A DNA stretch of 64,000 nt, from contig JALIRH010000119.1 in NCBI GenBank assembly GCA_023055505.1, forward strand, positions 744,001 through 808,000. Direction: 5' to 3'. The notes beneath the pieces are model-generated. The model was given only the letters and a program-made list of their open reading frames with translations, had not been told where the DNA came from and did not search any database. The position numbers were made by a program, and so were the translations under genes. How positions within the stretch are numbered: position 1 is the first letter of the stretch; every line of letters begins with the position of its first letter. Of this stretch, positions 1-11,149 are shown piece after piece. The stretch is from Callipepla californica brunnescens. Taxonomy: Eukaryota > Chordata > Aves > Galliformes > Odontophoridae.

Positions 1-1
1 C

Positions 2-1715
<1,714 letters not shown>

Positions 1716-1833
1716 GCCACGGCAGGCTGCGGTGTAGCACGACCCCTTTCTCCCCTGTTAACACTTAGGTGCCATCTGTCCTATCTTCTGCCTTTTGATT
1801 TCACTCCAATGTTGATGTTTACTTTGTTGAAGA

Positions 1834-1839
1834 AATAAA
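1834..1839 (+). terminator. Polyadenylation signal of the acrosin-like gene
   Basis: AATAAA lies about 120 bases after the stop codon of the acrosin-like gene and is followed by a T-rich stretch. It is the likely 3' end signal of that transcript. Confidence 0.75.
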
Positions 1840-1859
1840 GTTTTTCGTTTTCACAGTAA

Positions 1860-3170
1860 TCCGTGTCCCTGTTGAGTTCAGTCTCCTCTGCTGGGCAAAG
1901 ACTTCCATACCTGGTGCCTGCAAAAGGAGGAATAAGGGATAAAGGAGGACTGATATCAAATGGAAGGAAAGAGAAGCGCACCAAAGAAAAAAAAACTTGG
2001 GATTGAAGAGTAAACTAACTCCTCAGCAAGACAGCAATGAGACGAGGTGCTCTGGTGACGAGATACGATTCATAGCAAAATTCCCATGAAATATGAACCC
2101 AGGACCCCGGGTTCTCTTGCCTTCTCTGGGGATGACTCGGTGCTCACGAGGGTTTCACCAGGAGGAAACTCTGCTCCATGTGCCTGGTCACCTCTTTCCT
2201 GGAATGCATGGCTGGCATTCATCAGGAAACAGAGGAGGAACTAAATGCGACTGTACAAAACCTCTGCTTTCTCATCAAGCTTTTATGCAGTTGAGTTTTG
2301 AAATCCAGACTCAGCTGTTTGGATTGCTTTGTGACTTACATTCAGATTCTATGTGGCCATCACTGTTTGCTCCCAAACTGAAGGCTCCTCTGGAATTATA
2401 ACTGATGTAACACTGAACAGCAAATCACGCTCTTGGGTTTCATTCTTCCCAAGGAGCCCAGTACCTAAATGGAGGACAAGAGAGAGGCAGAGACAAAGCC
2501 ATTGGAGAGATCTGTGAGACAATCATGGGAAGCAGTAATCTCAGAACATTGTGTTCCCTGGCACTGACAGCTCTTTTGGTAAGCATCATGGCAAAGGAAA
2601 ATCTTCATTCTCTTACACCAAAAAATAATCTCTATGTTGAATGTCGTTATCAATTTGATTTGACCACTCCCATGATCTCTAAGCTGAGTATAAACATAGG
2701 TTATTTTAACATACAAATAACTGATTGGATATTTATCTTCTGGCTTTGTCTCCCAAACCATTTTATAATTTAACACATGCTGTCCCTGATCCTCATTATG
2801 AAAAATGCATGTTCTGGGTAGAAGAGATGTTTTTATAAGACACAGTTTCACTTTTGGTCCATGGTGGAAATAATCCTAACAATGTCAGTGGAGGCAAGTC
2901 CTAATTACAGACGAATGGTCTGTGAGATGGCTGTGCTGGCACGTTTGATTTACACTGCAGAACCGTGATTTTTGAAGCTCTTTGAGATATTCAGGTGCAA
3001 AGTCCAGTTAAAGCACAGACTTTGTCTCTGCTGCTACAAGATTCAGTGTGACTAGGTCTATGTTCCCATGCACAGGAAGGACAAACAGACTGGCCACAGA
3101 GGAAGGGGAGGGTTTAATCCACTCACCACTGTTCTCTTCCAAGCAGGGAGTGGAATTCTGCACGAGGGCA
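1860..3170. other. Intergenic sequence without a supported gene
   Basis: About 1.3 kb of AT-richer sequence follows the acrosin-like gene. Short open frames occur on both strands, but none has splice context, a recognisable domain or codon bias. One frame near 2525 begins with a hydrophobic stretch that could pass for a signal peptide, but it stops after 82 codons. No repeat family was recognised. Confidence 0.5.
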
Positions 3171-3179
3171 CTAGGCCAG

Positions 3180-3360
3180 CTTCAGCTCTCAGCCAATGAT
3201 TGTGTGCTATAATGCTGTTAGCCAGCAGTTAGTTTGCACTCCATCTAAAGAAAACTATATAAATCACGTATTATTAGCAATAAATTGAAGCTTGATCACT
3301 TGTATTGAGTGCTGTCGTGCTTCCCCTCCTGAGAGCAATCGACTCGGGCCCTGAATCTGT
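3180..3360 (+). promoter_or_regulatory. Possible solo-LTR-like promoter/polyA cassette
   Basis: A compact retroviral-LTR-like arrangement is visible: a CCAAT box in AGCCAATGATTG near 3192, a TATA box TATATAAAT at 3256-3264, then AATAAA at 3279-3284 only about 15 bases later, followed by a TG-rich stretch. Such a short TATA-to-AATAAA distance is typical of avian retroviral LTRs with a short R region. Clear TG...CA ends and a target duplication were not found, so the limits are unknown. An ordinary promoter next to a chance AATAAA remains possible. Confidence 0.35.
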
Positions 3361-3364
3361 GGCA

Positions 3365-3744
3365 GTGGTGGTTATCTGAAGCCATTGTGTGTTTGCCAGC
3401 TTGAATGCTTCTTTCTTTAGAGTACCTGAAATACGGAAATGCAAGCTGATCGTATGGTGTTACCGCTAAGACACAACTTAGCTTACAATTGTTTCTGAAA
3501 TATCCTGGTTAATCACATTTGAAATTTGGTATTTCTAGAGCAAAAGGGTGCTGAAGTGAAAAGGCTGGAAGCATTGCAGGGAGAAATCAGCAAATGGCAG
3601 GATAAGCTCAAGTGATGAGTCTTTAGAAAAAGAGGCAATGTGATTTTTTTCCTTTCCCAGTTAGAGGTCAGAGTGTGAACTGTTTGAACAGGATGTCTGC
3701 AGAACTGCTGGTTTAATTTTTCTAAGAGATTTTGGTTTTCTAAG
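3365..3744. other. Spacer with no recognised feature
   Basis: This AT-rich sequence lies between the LTR-like cassette and the CR1 fragment. No open frame, repeat or motif can be supported. It may contain the rest of an old LTR or of the CR1 3' region. Confidence 0.4.
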
Positions 3745-4850
3745 AAAATTCCCCTTGTCCTGCTGTTATCTGCCCTTCCAAGAGTTGTCTCCCGTCTTGT
3801 TTATAGGCTCCCTTTAGGCACTGAAAGGCTGCAATGAGGTCACCCCGCAGCCTTCTTTTCTCTGGGCTTGAACAAGCCCAGCTCCCTCAGCCTGTCTTGG
3901 TAGGGGAGGTGCTCCAGCCCTCTGAGCATCTTTGTGGCCCTCCTCTGGACCCTCTCCAACAGCTCCCTGCCTTTCTTGTACTGGGGGCTCCAGACCTGGA
4001 CGTGGTACTCGAGATGGGGCCTCACAAGAGGAGAGTAGAGAGGGACAATCACCTCTCTGTCCCTGCTGGCCACCCCTCTCCTGATGGAGCCCAAGATCCC
4101 ATTTGCTTCCAGAGCTGCAGGAGCATACTGCAGGCTCATGTAAAATTTTTCACCCATCGGAACCCCTAGGTCCTTCTCTACAGGGCTGCTCTGAAGGACT
4201 GCTCTTTCCAGTCTGTGTAGATGCCTGGGATTCCTCTGGCCCAAGTGCAAAACCTTGCACTTTGCAGTGTTGAACCTCATTACGTTCACTCAGGCCCAAG
4301 TTTCAAATCTGATGAGGTCCCTCTGGATGCCATCCCTTCCTTCCACCGTGTCACCCTCACCACTCAGCTTGGTGTCATGAGCAAACTTGCTGAGGGTGCA
4401 CTCAATTCTGTCCTCAGTGTCACTGATAAAGATGTGAAAGAGCACCGGTCCCAACACAGACCCCGGGGAGATGCTGCTCGTTAGCAGCCTCCACCTGGAC
4501 ACAGCACCGTGAATCACCACCCTCTGTCAATTTCTTGTCCATCAAGTGGTCCACCCATCAAACCCACATCCCTCCAATTTGGAGATAAGGATGTGGTGGG
4601 GGACCATGTCACAGGCCTTGCTCAAGACCAGGTAAATGACATTCGTTGCCCGCCAGTGTCCAGCAGTGTCGTCACTCCATCAATGAAGGCCAGCAGATTG
4701 GTTAAGGATGACCTTCCCCTGGTGAATCTGCGCTGGCTGTCTTGGATCACACGCTTGTTCCTCATGTGGTCAAGCATGTCATCCAGGAGGATCCGTTCCA
4801 TGATCTTCCCAGGTACAGAGGTGAGACAGCAGCTCCCTTTGGGGGTACAT
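3745..4850 (-). mobile_element. CR1 LINE fragment, reverse transcriptase 3' half and 3' UTR
   Basis: The minus strand carries the C-terminal half of the CR1 ORF2 reverse transcriptase. Blocks typical of avian CR1 are readable in order: an RVIQDSQ-like block near 4740, GSVLGPVLFHIF near 4450, CTLSKFAHDTKL near 4390, KCKVLHLGQRNP near 4250, and [14 protein letters not shown] then [12 protein letters not shown] near 3990 and 3860. The catalytic FADD motif reads FAHD, and stops and frameshifts break the frame, so the copy is dead. It is 5'-truncated, as most CR1 copies are. The terminal ATTCTGTG octamers are not visible at its left edge, so the 3' end may be lost too. Confidence 0.9.
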
Positions 4851-4979
4851 TCATTTCTATGGTCTCTGTATTTCTTGCTGAGGTTACCTGTTTGTGCAAA
4901 CGATGAGACCTAGTTTTAACAAATCTATAGATTCAGTCGAATTCAATTCCATGATTCCGGATCACTGAGAAATTCTGTG

Positions 4980-5285
4980 ATGGTGTGAGGGGTGAACTGG
5001 GAAGCACTGGAAAGAAGGGCTGGGGATACTGGAAGGCACTGGGACTGTGTGTGGAGGGCACTAGGGGGCACAGGGGCTCCAGTGGAGGCCATAGGGAGGC
5101 AGTGGAAGCGTATGTGGGATGGACTGGGGGCCGCTGCAAGGCAGTGGGAGCATTGCAGCAGGGAGCTGGGAGTGACTGGGAGCCCCTGGGAATGTGGCTG
5201 GTGATTCTGGGAGGCACTGGGATGATGAAGGGGTGGTTAACGGGAGCCACTGGGGATAGCTGGGAGGCAGCTGGAAGGGAGTGAG
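4980..5285 (+). repeat. Degenerate GC-rich minisatellite with CACTGGGA motif
   Basis: The segment is built from irregular copies of a motif near GGGAGGCACTGGGA (for example at 4998, 5030, 5150-5175 and 5210). Copies are strongly diverged and no fixed period is evident. Open frames here reflect G-rich composition, not a gene. Confidence 0.55.
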
Positions 5286-5596
5286 CACCTGGGGCCGGGC
5301 TGAGCGGGGCTCTGAGCGGTGAAGGACGTGCAGCCATGCTCTCCACTTTGACTAAAGAGTATGAGAATGGGTTTCAAGATGGCCAAGAAACCGTCCATTG
5401 ATGCTTGTGACACTGCTTTCGGTTGACGGAAATACATAACTGTCAACGGTTTATAGGCCAGTTCAGCCTGGTTCCATGACGAATGGGGCCAGGGAGCCCA
5501 CGTACCCACACCCTGGGAAAGGGAAAAGGGGGAAAGAAGGGCAGGGAGATGGGCCTAAAAACAAAACGGTGGCAACGATCTGAGGAAGAAAGCTAA

Positions 5597-5602
5597 TTTA
5601 TT
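5597..5602 (-). terminator. Polyadenylation signal for the minus-strand gene ending at 5818
   Basis: TTTATT on the plus strand is AATAAA on the minus strand. It lies about 216 bases downstream of the stop codon of the minus-strand gene, a suitable distance for its 3' UTR. Confidence 0.65.
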
Positions 5603-5817
5603 AAATAAGAAACGGGAATGCAAAATAACAGGGTATGATGCGACCTCCTTGGAACTGAAGCTAATAAAACAAAGAAATAAATGGGAAAGGGAGTGTTTGA
5701 AAAGCTCCTCTCCTCAGTCCTTCAGCGGCAGCAGAACTGTGCATGGTCTCCCCCAGGCTGTTCACTGGGCAGGACTGGAAAGAAACGCCGGGTTGTCGGG
5801 CGGCGAGGAGCACAGGG

Positions 5818-7131
5818 TTACGGGTAGCCGTACTTGTCGGCTACGGCCATGTCTATCTGGCGCTGCACGAGGAACTGCACGGGGCCGATCTTCATCTGGT
5901 GGGCCGCCCGCTCCCGTTGGTCCCGGGCCAGCTTCTTCATGCGCTCCCGCTCAGGCCGCTGCTCGGCTGTAATGGGCAGTGACTCCTCCGGTCGTGTGGG
6001 TGCCAGCCTGGGCCCCACGCAGGGCACAAAGTCCACGGAGCGCTGTGGCCGAGGCTGCTGCTCGTGCAGCTGTGAGGGTGGGTCCCTCGGCAGCGGTGCG
6101 CTCCTCCGCGGGAGCGGGCGCAGGCAGCTGGGTGCCGTCTTCTTGGCAGCGTCCTGCTCTCTGGCCGTGCTGCCTGCTGGTGCCGGCGCTGCCTCTTCTG
6201 TGCTGCCGCGTTGGGGCCGGGGGGAAGCAGGCCCAGCGCTGGGTGTGGGTTGGGGCTGCACGGAGGGTGGCTGGCGCAGCGGCCCCACCGCAGTCACCCT
6301 CTGCCCCAGTGGGTGCACAGCCTGGATGGAGTCCAGCAGGTATCTGTGCAGCTCGCTGACAGGGCCCGCTCTCCCACTGCTGCTGCCTCCTGCGCTGACC
6401 CCAGCCAGCTTCCTTTGGCGCGGCTGTTTCCGGCCTTTTCTGTCCCTTCTCTCCTTGCACAGCAGCAGCTTTCTCTTCTTGGCTAGGGTGCTGCTGGTGG
6501 GCTGCTCGTGCTGGGAGCTCTCCCCTTTCTGGGGGGTGCCAGCAGGTGCAGGGCGCTTGGCCCGCTTGGTGCTGCCCCCCGCTTTTCTCTTCTGTCACCC
6601 GGCAGGGGACAGAGCTCAGGGCCAGCGGCGAGTGGGCCTGAACCCCCTGAGGCCGCCTTTCCTGCACCTCTTCCATGGGCTGCGTAGGTTGGGCTGAGGG
6701 AGGTGTGGTGAGAGGAAGGGGGGTTGTCTGTGGGCTGAGCTGCACATCCACTGGTGGCACGATGGGGCGCAGCAGCAACAGCCCACAGTGCAGCTCAGCC
6801 AGGAGCCCGGGGGATGGTGGAAGCCCCCAGAAGGTGTCGGTGGGGGTCACGATGGCCTCCAGTCCCTCTGCGCTGAGCTCTGTGTTGTCCGTGGGGATGT
6901 GCGGGAGCTCAGGGATGAAGCACTCAGAGAGAGGGCTGCTGGGGCTCTCCTGGGGGACCACATCTGAAAAGGCAAGCACATCCCCTAAAATGGCGATGAT
7001 AGCCTTCCCACATTCACTCTGTGCAAACATTCCCTTGCGGGCTCTGGAGCCCCCAAACTCACTTTCGATCCAAGAGAACAGACCGTGAATGTCCGTGATG
7101 TCATCCGGCACATCCAAACAAGTCGTCACTG
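5818..7131 (-). CDS. Terminal coding exon of an unrecognised basic, proline-rich protein; one homopolymer frame break
   Basis: The last coding exon of a multi-exon gene on the minus strand. A pyrimidine-rich tract and TTGCAG acceptor lie at 7132-7145, and coding starts at 7131 in phase 2 with a GTG codon, so the true start is in an upstream exon. The first part encodes an acidic, hydrophobic region beginning TTCLDVPDDITDIHG, followed by proline-rich sequence. Then come a lysine/arginine-rich block resembling a nuclear localisation signal (LAKKRKLLL), a helix-like stretch near 6350, and a conserved-looking C-terminus containing GPVQFLVQRQIDMAVADKYG. The two halves are in different frames. The frame changes at a run of six C at 6575-6580 (G on the coding strand); five would give one frame of 436 codons plus stop. 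The family is not recognised. The basic block suggests a nuclear protein, which is inference. Confidence 0.6.
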
Positions 7132-7139
7132 CTGCAACA

Positions 7140-8630
7140 GTAAGAAAATCCCCAAAGGGTCAGTGCCAGCTCTCCCCTACTGTGCTCAAGGTAAGGGATC
7201 TTAGGGTCTTGGGTGAACATTGGGTTCACAGTACAGATCAGAACTGGAAAGGGAACTGAAAATCCCAGGGATTAAGACCACCAACAACACACAAGGACAA
7301 CAGTCCAAGGAAAGGACAGAGAGAAAGCCTAGCAAGAGGACCGTGCACCAAGCCCAGATGTCTGTTGTGTGTCTGTACCTCTCTCGGGTGCAGTGTCACA
7401 CTCCGTGCTCATCCCCTGGCTTTCTGCAAGGCTGCGCTTCCAAGGAAGGCCGCTTGCATCAGCTTCTGACAGAAAGGAGAGAAGAAATACTTGAAGAGCA
7501 TCTCTTTGGAGGAAGACGTTAGCACAGCCAGCCACAAACATGTCATCTTCAAGTGTAGTTTATTCAATATGCCCTTCCACTGTTACAAAGCTGTGCCATT
7601 TCTGCAGTCAGCACAGATCTGGAGTGTACTTTCCTCTCTCCTCCATCGCACACACCCCTTCATGCAGCCCCATTTAGAGGCAGGTACCCACACCACAGCT
7701 CCCAGGAGGCTCTTACCTGCAGGGGCTTTCCGTTTCCCCCCATGCCCGGCACTGTGCCATGGACGTGCAGGCTCCATCCCTACAACAACAGATGGCGTGT
7801 TGATTTCACAGCCAGCAGCAGCCAGCAGCAGCCGGACAGAGGGGTGCCGCTGGAGCTGGGAACTCCTCCCCAGCCCAGCTTTTCTTCTGAGACACCTCGC
7901 GGCGACCACCCAGCACCAAGCCCAGCTCACCTGTTCGGCCTGCTCAGCCTAAGCTGTGCCCAGCTCACGCACACGCCGCAGCACTGCTTCTGATGGGCTG
8001 TCTTAGGGTGATCGCTTTACAAGAATGCCCGGAGCTCAGTCTCGGTATGCAGCACGCTCACCAGACCACCAGCTCTGCTCACCTCCTGTGGAACAAATGC
8101 TCCTACCCTGGCAACGACTGTGACCTCAGTGAGTTCTCCCATCGCTTCTGTGCCCTCATCTTAAGCAAAGGACGTGGTCACCTCTCGGTTCCAAATTCTA
8201 GGAAACCAACACCAGAGTCACCCAATGGGGATATCTGAAGTCAAATAACAGAGAAATTCAGATGAGTCTTGTGCAGCCAGCTCGTGTCATCCTCTCTCTC
8301 GGGCACTGCACGATGGGACCAGGAGACATTGGCCGCAGGCTGCCTCCAGCTTGGAGGCTGGAAGGGTTTGGGCTTCCAAGCAATCAGCAAGCATTTGGAG
8401 GAGCCAGCACTCTCTGTTTAATGGGGACAGACAAGTCCTTCTTGGGAAGCCAGCTTGGCAGAGGCAGCAGCGCTCTGCTCTCGGGCCGCAGCGCTCCATG
8501 GACAGGTGCTGCATTTCGTCCTGGGCACCCAGACGTGCTCCGACTCTCGTGCAGGTTTCTGCAGGGTTTGTGGCTTCCTGCTGGGGAGCTCCTCACGTTC
8601 TCCTGCCCCCCAGCATCGTTCCTGCCTCCT
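7140..8630. other. Probable intron or upstream sequence of the minus-strand gene, no exon assigned
   Basis: Upstream exons of the minus-strand gene should lie here or further right, but none could be placed with confidence. An open minus-strand stretch at 7329-7541 has plausible codon content but no clear splice borders. The sequence is GC-rich and moderately CpG-containing. No repeat was recognised. Confidence 0.35.
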
Positions 8631-8639
8631 CTGGCTACT

Positions 8640-9020
8640 GGCTTCTATTGGTGTGTACTGGTTTAGACTGGGTGGCACTGGTGAGGGTAGTGGTGGAGGA
8701 ATGGGTTCTCCCAGTTCCTCCTGGTTTCTCCTGGTTCCCACTGGTCTCTAGCGGCCACTGTTTGTCCATACTGGTCTTTACTGTTCCATACTGGAGTGCA
8801 CTCCTACTGGTTCCCAGTGGTCTCTATTGCCCACTGTTGGTCCATAATGGTGTCTACTGATGCATAGTGGTTTAGACAGGTCCATAGTGGTTAAGAGTTG
8901 TGCACACTGGTCCAGTAAAATGTGGTGAAGAAATGGGTTCTGATGGTCCCTTCTGGTTCCTACTACTTCCTAGTGGTCCTTCTGGATCTCCATTGGCCTC
9001 TGTGGGCCCCTACCGGTTCC
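8640..9020 (+). repeat. Degenerate minisatellite with TACTGGTCC-like motif
   Basis: Repeated variants of TACTGGT, CACTGGTC and CATAGTGGTT occur every 10-20 bases across this stretch, with strong divergence. The motif resembles the complement of the CACTGGGA minisatellite at 4980-5285, so the two may be related. Confidence 0.5.
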
Positions 9021-9433
9021 TGGGAGGGAGATCTACAAATGGTCTGGCAAAACCCAGACCTAACAGAAAAAAAAGTAGACTGGTTGTGAGTAATATTAGT
9101 TGTACGTGGATAGGAATGGATGTCTTTCAATTAATTGTCAGGTTTCAAAGGAGCAGCATCTTTGAGTCTGCTTTGTTCGAGACCTAGCTGTGGTGCTTGT
9201 GATGCCTCAAGACCAGCTGTTCCTCTTTGGGAAAAGAGGCTGAATCTTGTGCTGCTCTGTCATTCACCAAAGCAGGCTGCATGCTCAGCTGGGTGGCTCT
9301 GCCTCCATCTGCCCGCCCCTTGTTTTATACAATGTGTGTGTATGTGTATTATATTATATGCTGTCATTACCATTACAGGTTTTTTCTCTTAATAAACAGT
9401 TTTTATCTGAATTCTTGCGTGTTACGGTGTTGT
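9021..9433. other. AT-rich spacer with an isolated AATAAA
   Basis: No gene is visible. An AATAAA at 9391-9396 follows a TG/TA-rich stretch and could end a plus-strand transcript, but no coding exon is recognisable upstream. Confidence 0.3.
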
Positions 9434-9439
9434 TTATTC

Positions 9440-9471
<32 letters not shown>
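9440..9471. repeat. (TTA)n trinucleotide microsatellite
   Basis: About ten uninterrupted TTA units. This gives poly-Ile or poly-Tyr/Asn artefact frames and is a likely length polymorphism. Confidence 0.95.
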
Positions 9472-9472
<1 letters not shown>

Positions 9473-9479
9473 TTTGGCT

Positions 9480-11035
9480 CTTCGTCAGTGGGCAATGAAT
9501 CCCCTTGTCTGCACAATGACCAGTCCAAGCTAAACTCTTTGTCCCAACAGCCTAACTTCATGAAGGACACCTTGTCAAGAGTAAGTGCTACAGTTCCAGC
9601 TCCAGGCCGTAAGCTTTTTGCCAGCTGCAGAAGGAGATCTTCAGCAGGGAAAGTCCTCATGGCGGTGTGGGAGCTGCGTGTTATTTGTGGGATGACCTAG
9701 AGCTTCCTTCCCCAGAGCTGCAGGCCAAGAATGGCTGACATGGTTGCAGAGCTGCAGCACTCACAGCCATGCTGGAAAGAGAGGGAAGGGGAAGGTGAGA
9801 GAAAGGGAGGGGAGGAGGAAGGAAAAAGGAGAGGCCACAGTTTATCTTTCTTTTTGCTTTACAATCAGGCAAGAACTGGTTTTCCCATCCTGCTTTCCCA
9901 TCTGACAGCTCCAACCTGAGGGGTGCGGGGCTGCGCGAGGGAGCTGTGGGAGCGCGGCTCGTTCCTCCCCTCTGACGGGGGCAGAAGGAATGGGACAGAA
10001 GAGGAAAGCAGAGTGCAGCTGCATTTTCCACGTGGCTCTCAGATCCTGCGTTATGTTGAGAAACGTGCTGAGCCACTGTGCCTATGGATGATGGGTAGCT
10101 CTGTACCTCTGCCATCATCTTTCTTCCCAGCTGTTCCTGTGTGTAATGCTCCACACTTGGACCCTGCAGAGCCCAAAGTCCTCCTTGGCTGTTGTTGCTC
10201 ACCAGGAACCTGAGATGGTTCCTGCACTGAAAGAGATGAATTGGGATTTGCATTTCTCTGCTTAGAGAATGTTACCTGTAAAGCTGTAATGCAGAGCGAT
10301 GCTCTCCATGTTTGCTTTTAGCATCTCTGTGTGCTGGGTCCACAGCTGAAAGCTGTGGTGTTTGAGAGTTCAGCCTGCACTTTGTGCTGAGGCACGATGA
10401 CTTGGTCACATCTTCAAAATATGGCTGGGATTTGTGTTGCCTTTGGATTTTCTTTCCTGTATGACTGCAAAAGTGTTTCTTCCAGTTTTTTTTTCTTCTA
10501 CAGTCATCTTGTTTCCTGTCAGTGTCATGGAAAAAGGGATCTGCACCTTGTTTCTTACCCTGGTGTGTGACCACAGAGAAGGAAACCTGTGCAGAGGAGG
10601 CAGCATAGGGTGTGTGCATGTTTAAAAACAAGAACGAAGCAATGAACAGGGATGTGTTTGAGAAGCTGTCCTTGCTAGCTGGCTGTGAAGATGCAGTAAC
10701 AACTGGGGGAAACAAGTAACAGGGGGAAAAGCTACTGAAACGTGCAGTGGGTAACAAAAGTTGCTCTCCAGCAAGCTGCAGCGGAACCCCACGGTGTGCA
10801 TCTCCTGTGGGAAGAAAGAGCTGCAGGGACGAGGAGGTAATCCTTGGTACTGCTTTGGGATGGCAAAGAAAACAGCGTGGGGAGGGAAAAGATGAAAGCC
10901 ACGGAGTGCTGGTGGTGTGCTGGGTTTGGTTTGGCCGTGTGGCAGTGATCCAGGTGATCCCGGGCTCCTGGGGCTCCCTCCACCGAGGTGCTGCAGCATC
11001 AACCCATGCTGCTCTTCAGCTCTGGCAGCTGTGGG
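9480..11035. other. Intergenic sequence with a polypurine tract; no supported gene
   Basis: The stretch contains a G/A-rich tract at about 9775-9837 on the plus strand and several open frames on both strands that share no recognisable domain. No splice-bounded coding exon could be defended. Confidence 0.4.
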
Positions 11036-11037
11036 AC

Positions 11038-11122
11038 CTTGAATAGTAAACGCTATAGCTGGACTAGATGATTTCTTAGAGGTACCTTCCAACACCTACA
11101 GTTCTGTGATTCTGTGATTCCT
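11038..11122 (+). mobile_element. CR1 LINE 3' terminal fragment
   Basis: The sequence matches the end of avian CR1 elements: GACTAGATGATTTC, then GGTACCTTCCAACAC, then tandem ATTCTGTG octamers that finish the element. Only the last ~85 bases are recognisable. The element stops about 30 bases before the telomere-like array, so it marks the left border of the satellite domain. Confidence 0.85.
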
Positions 11123-11149
11123 GGGTGGATGTGCGAGTCGGTCCCGAGG

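Noticed and set aside
2525..2773. Short plus-strand ORF with a signal-peptide-like start
   Set aside because: 82 codons, AT-rich, no homology recognised and no splice or promoter context.
4985..5346. Overlapping ORFs on both strands in the CACTGGGA minisatellite
   Set aside because: Open on several frames at once because of G-rich composition. No gene structure.
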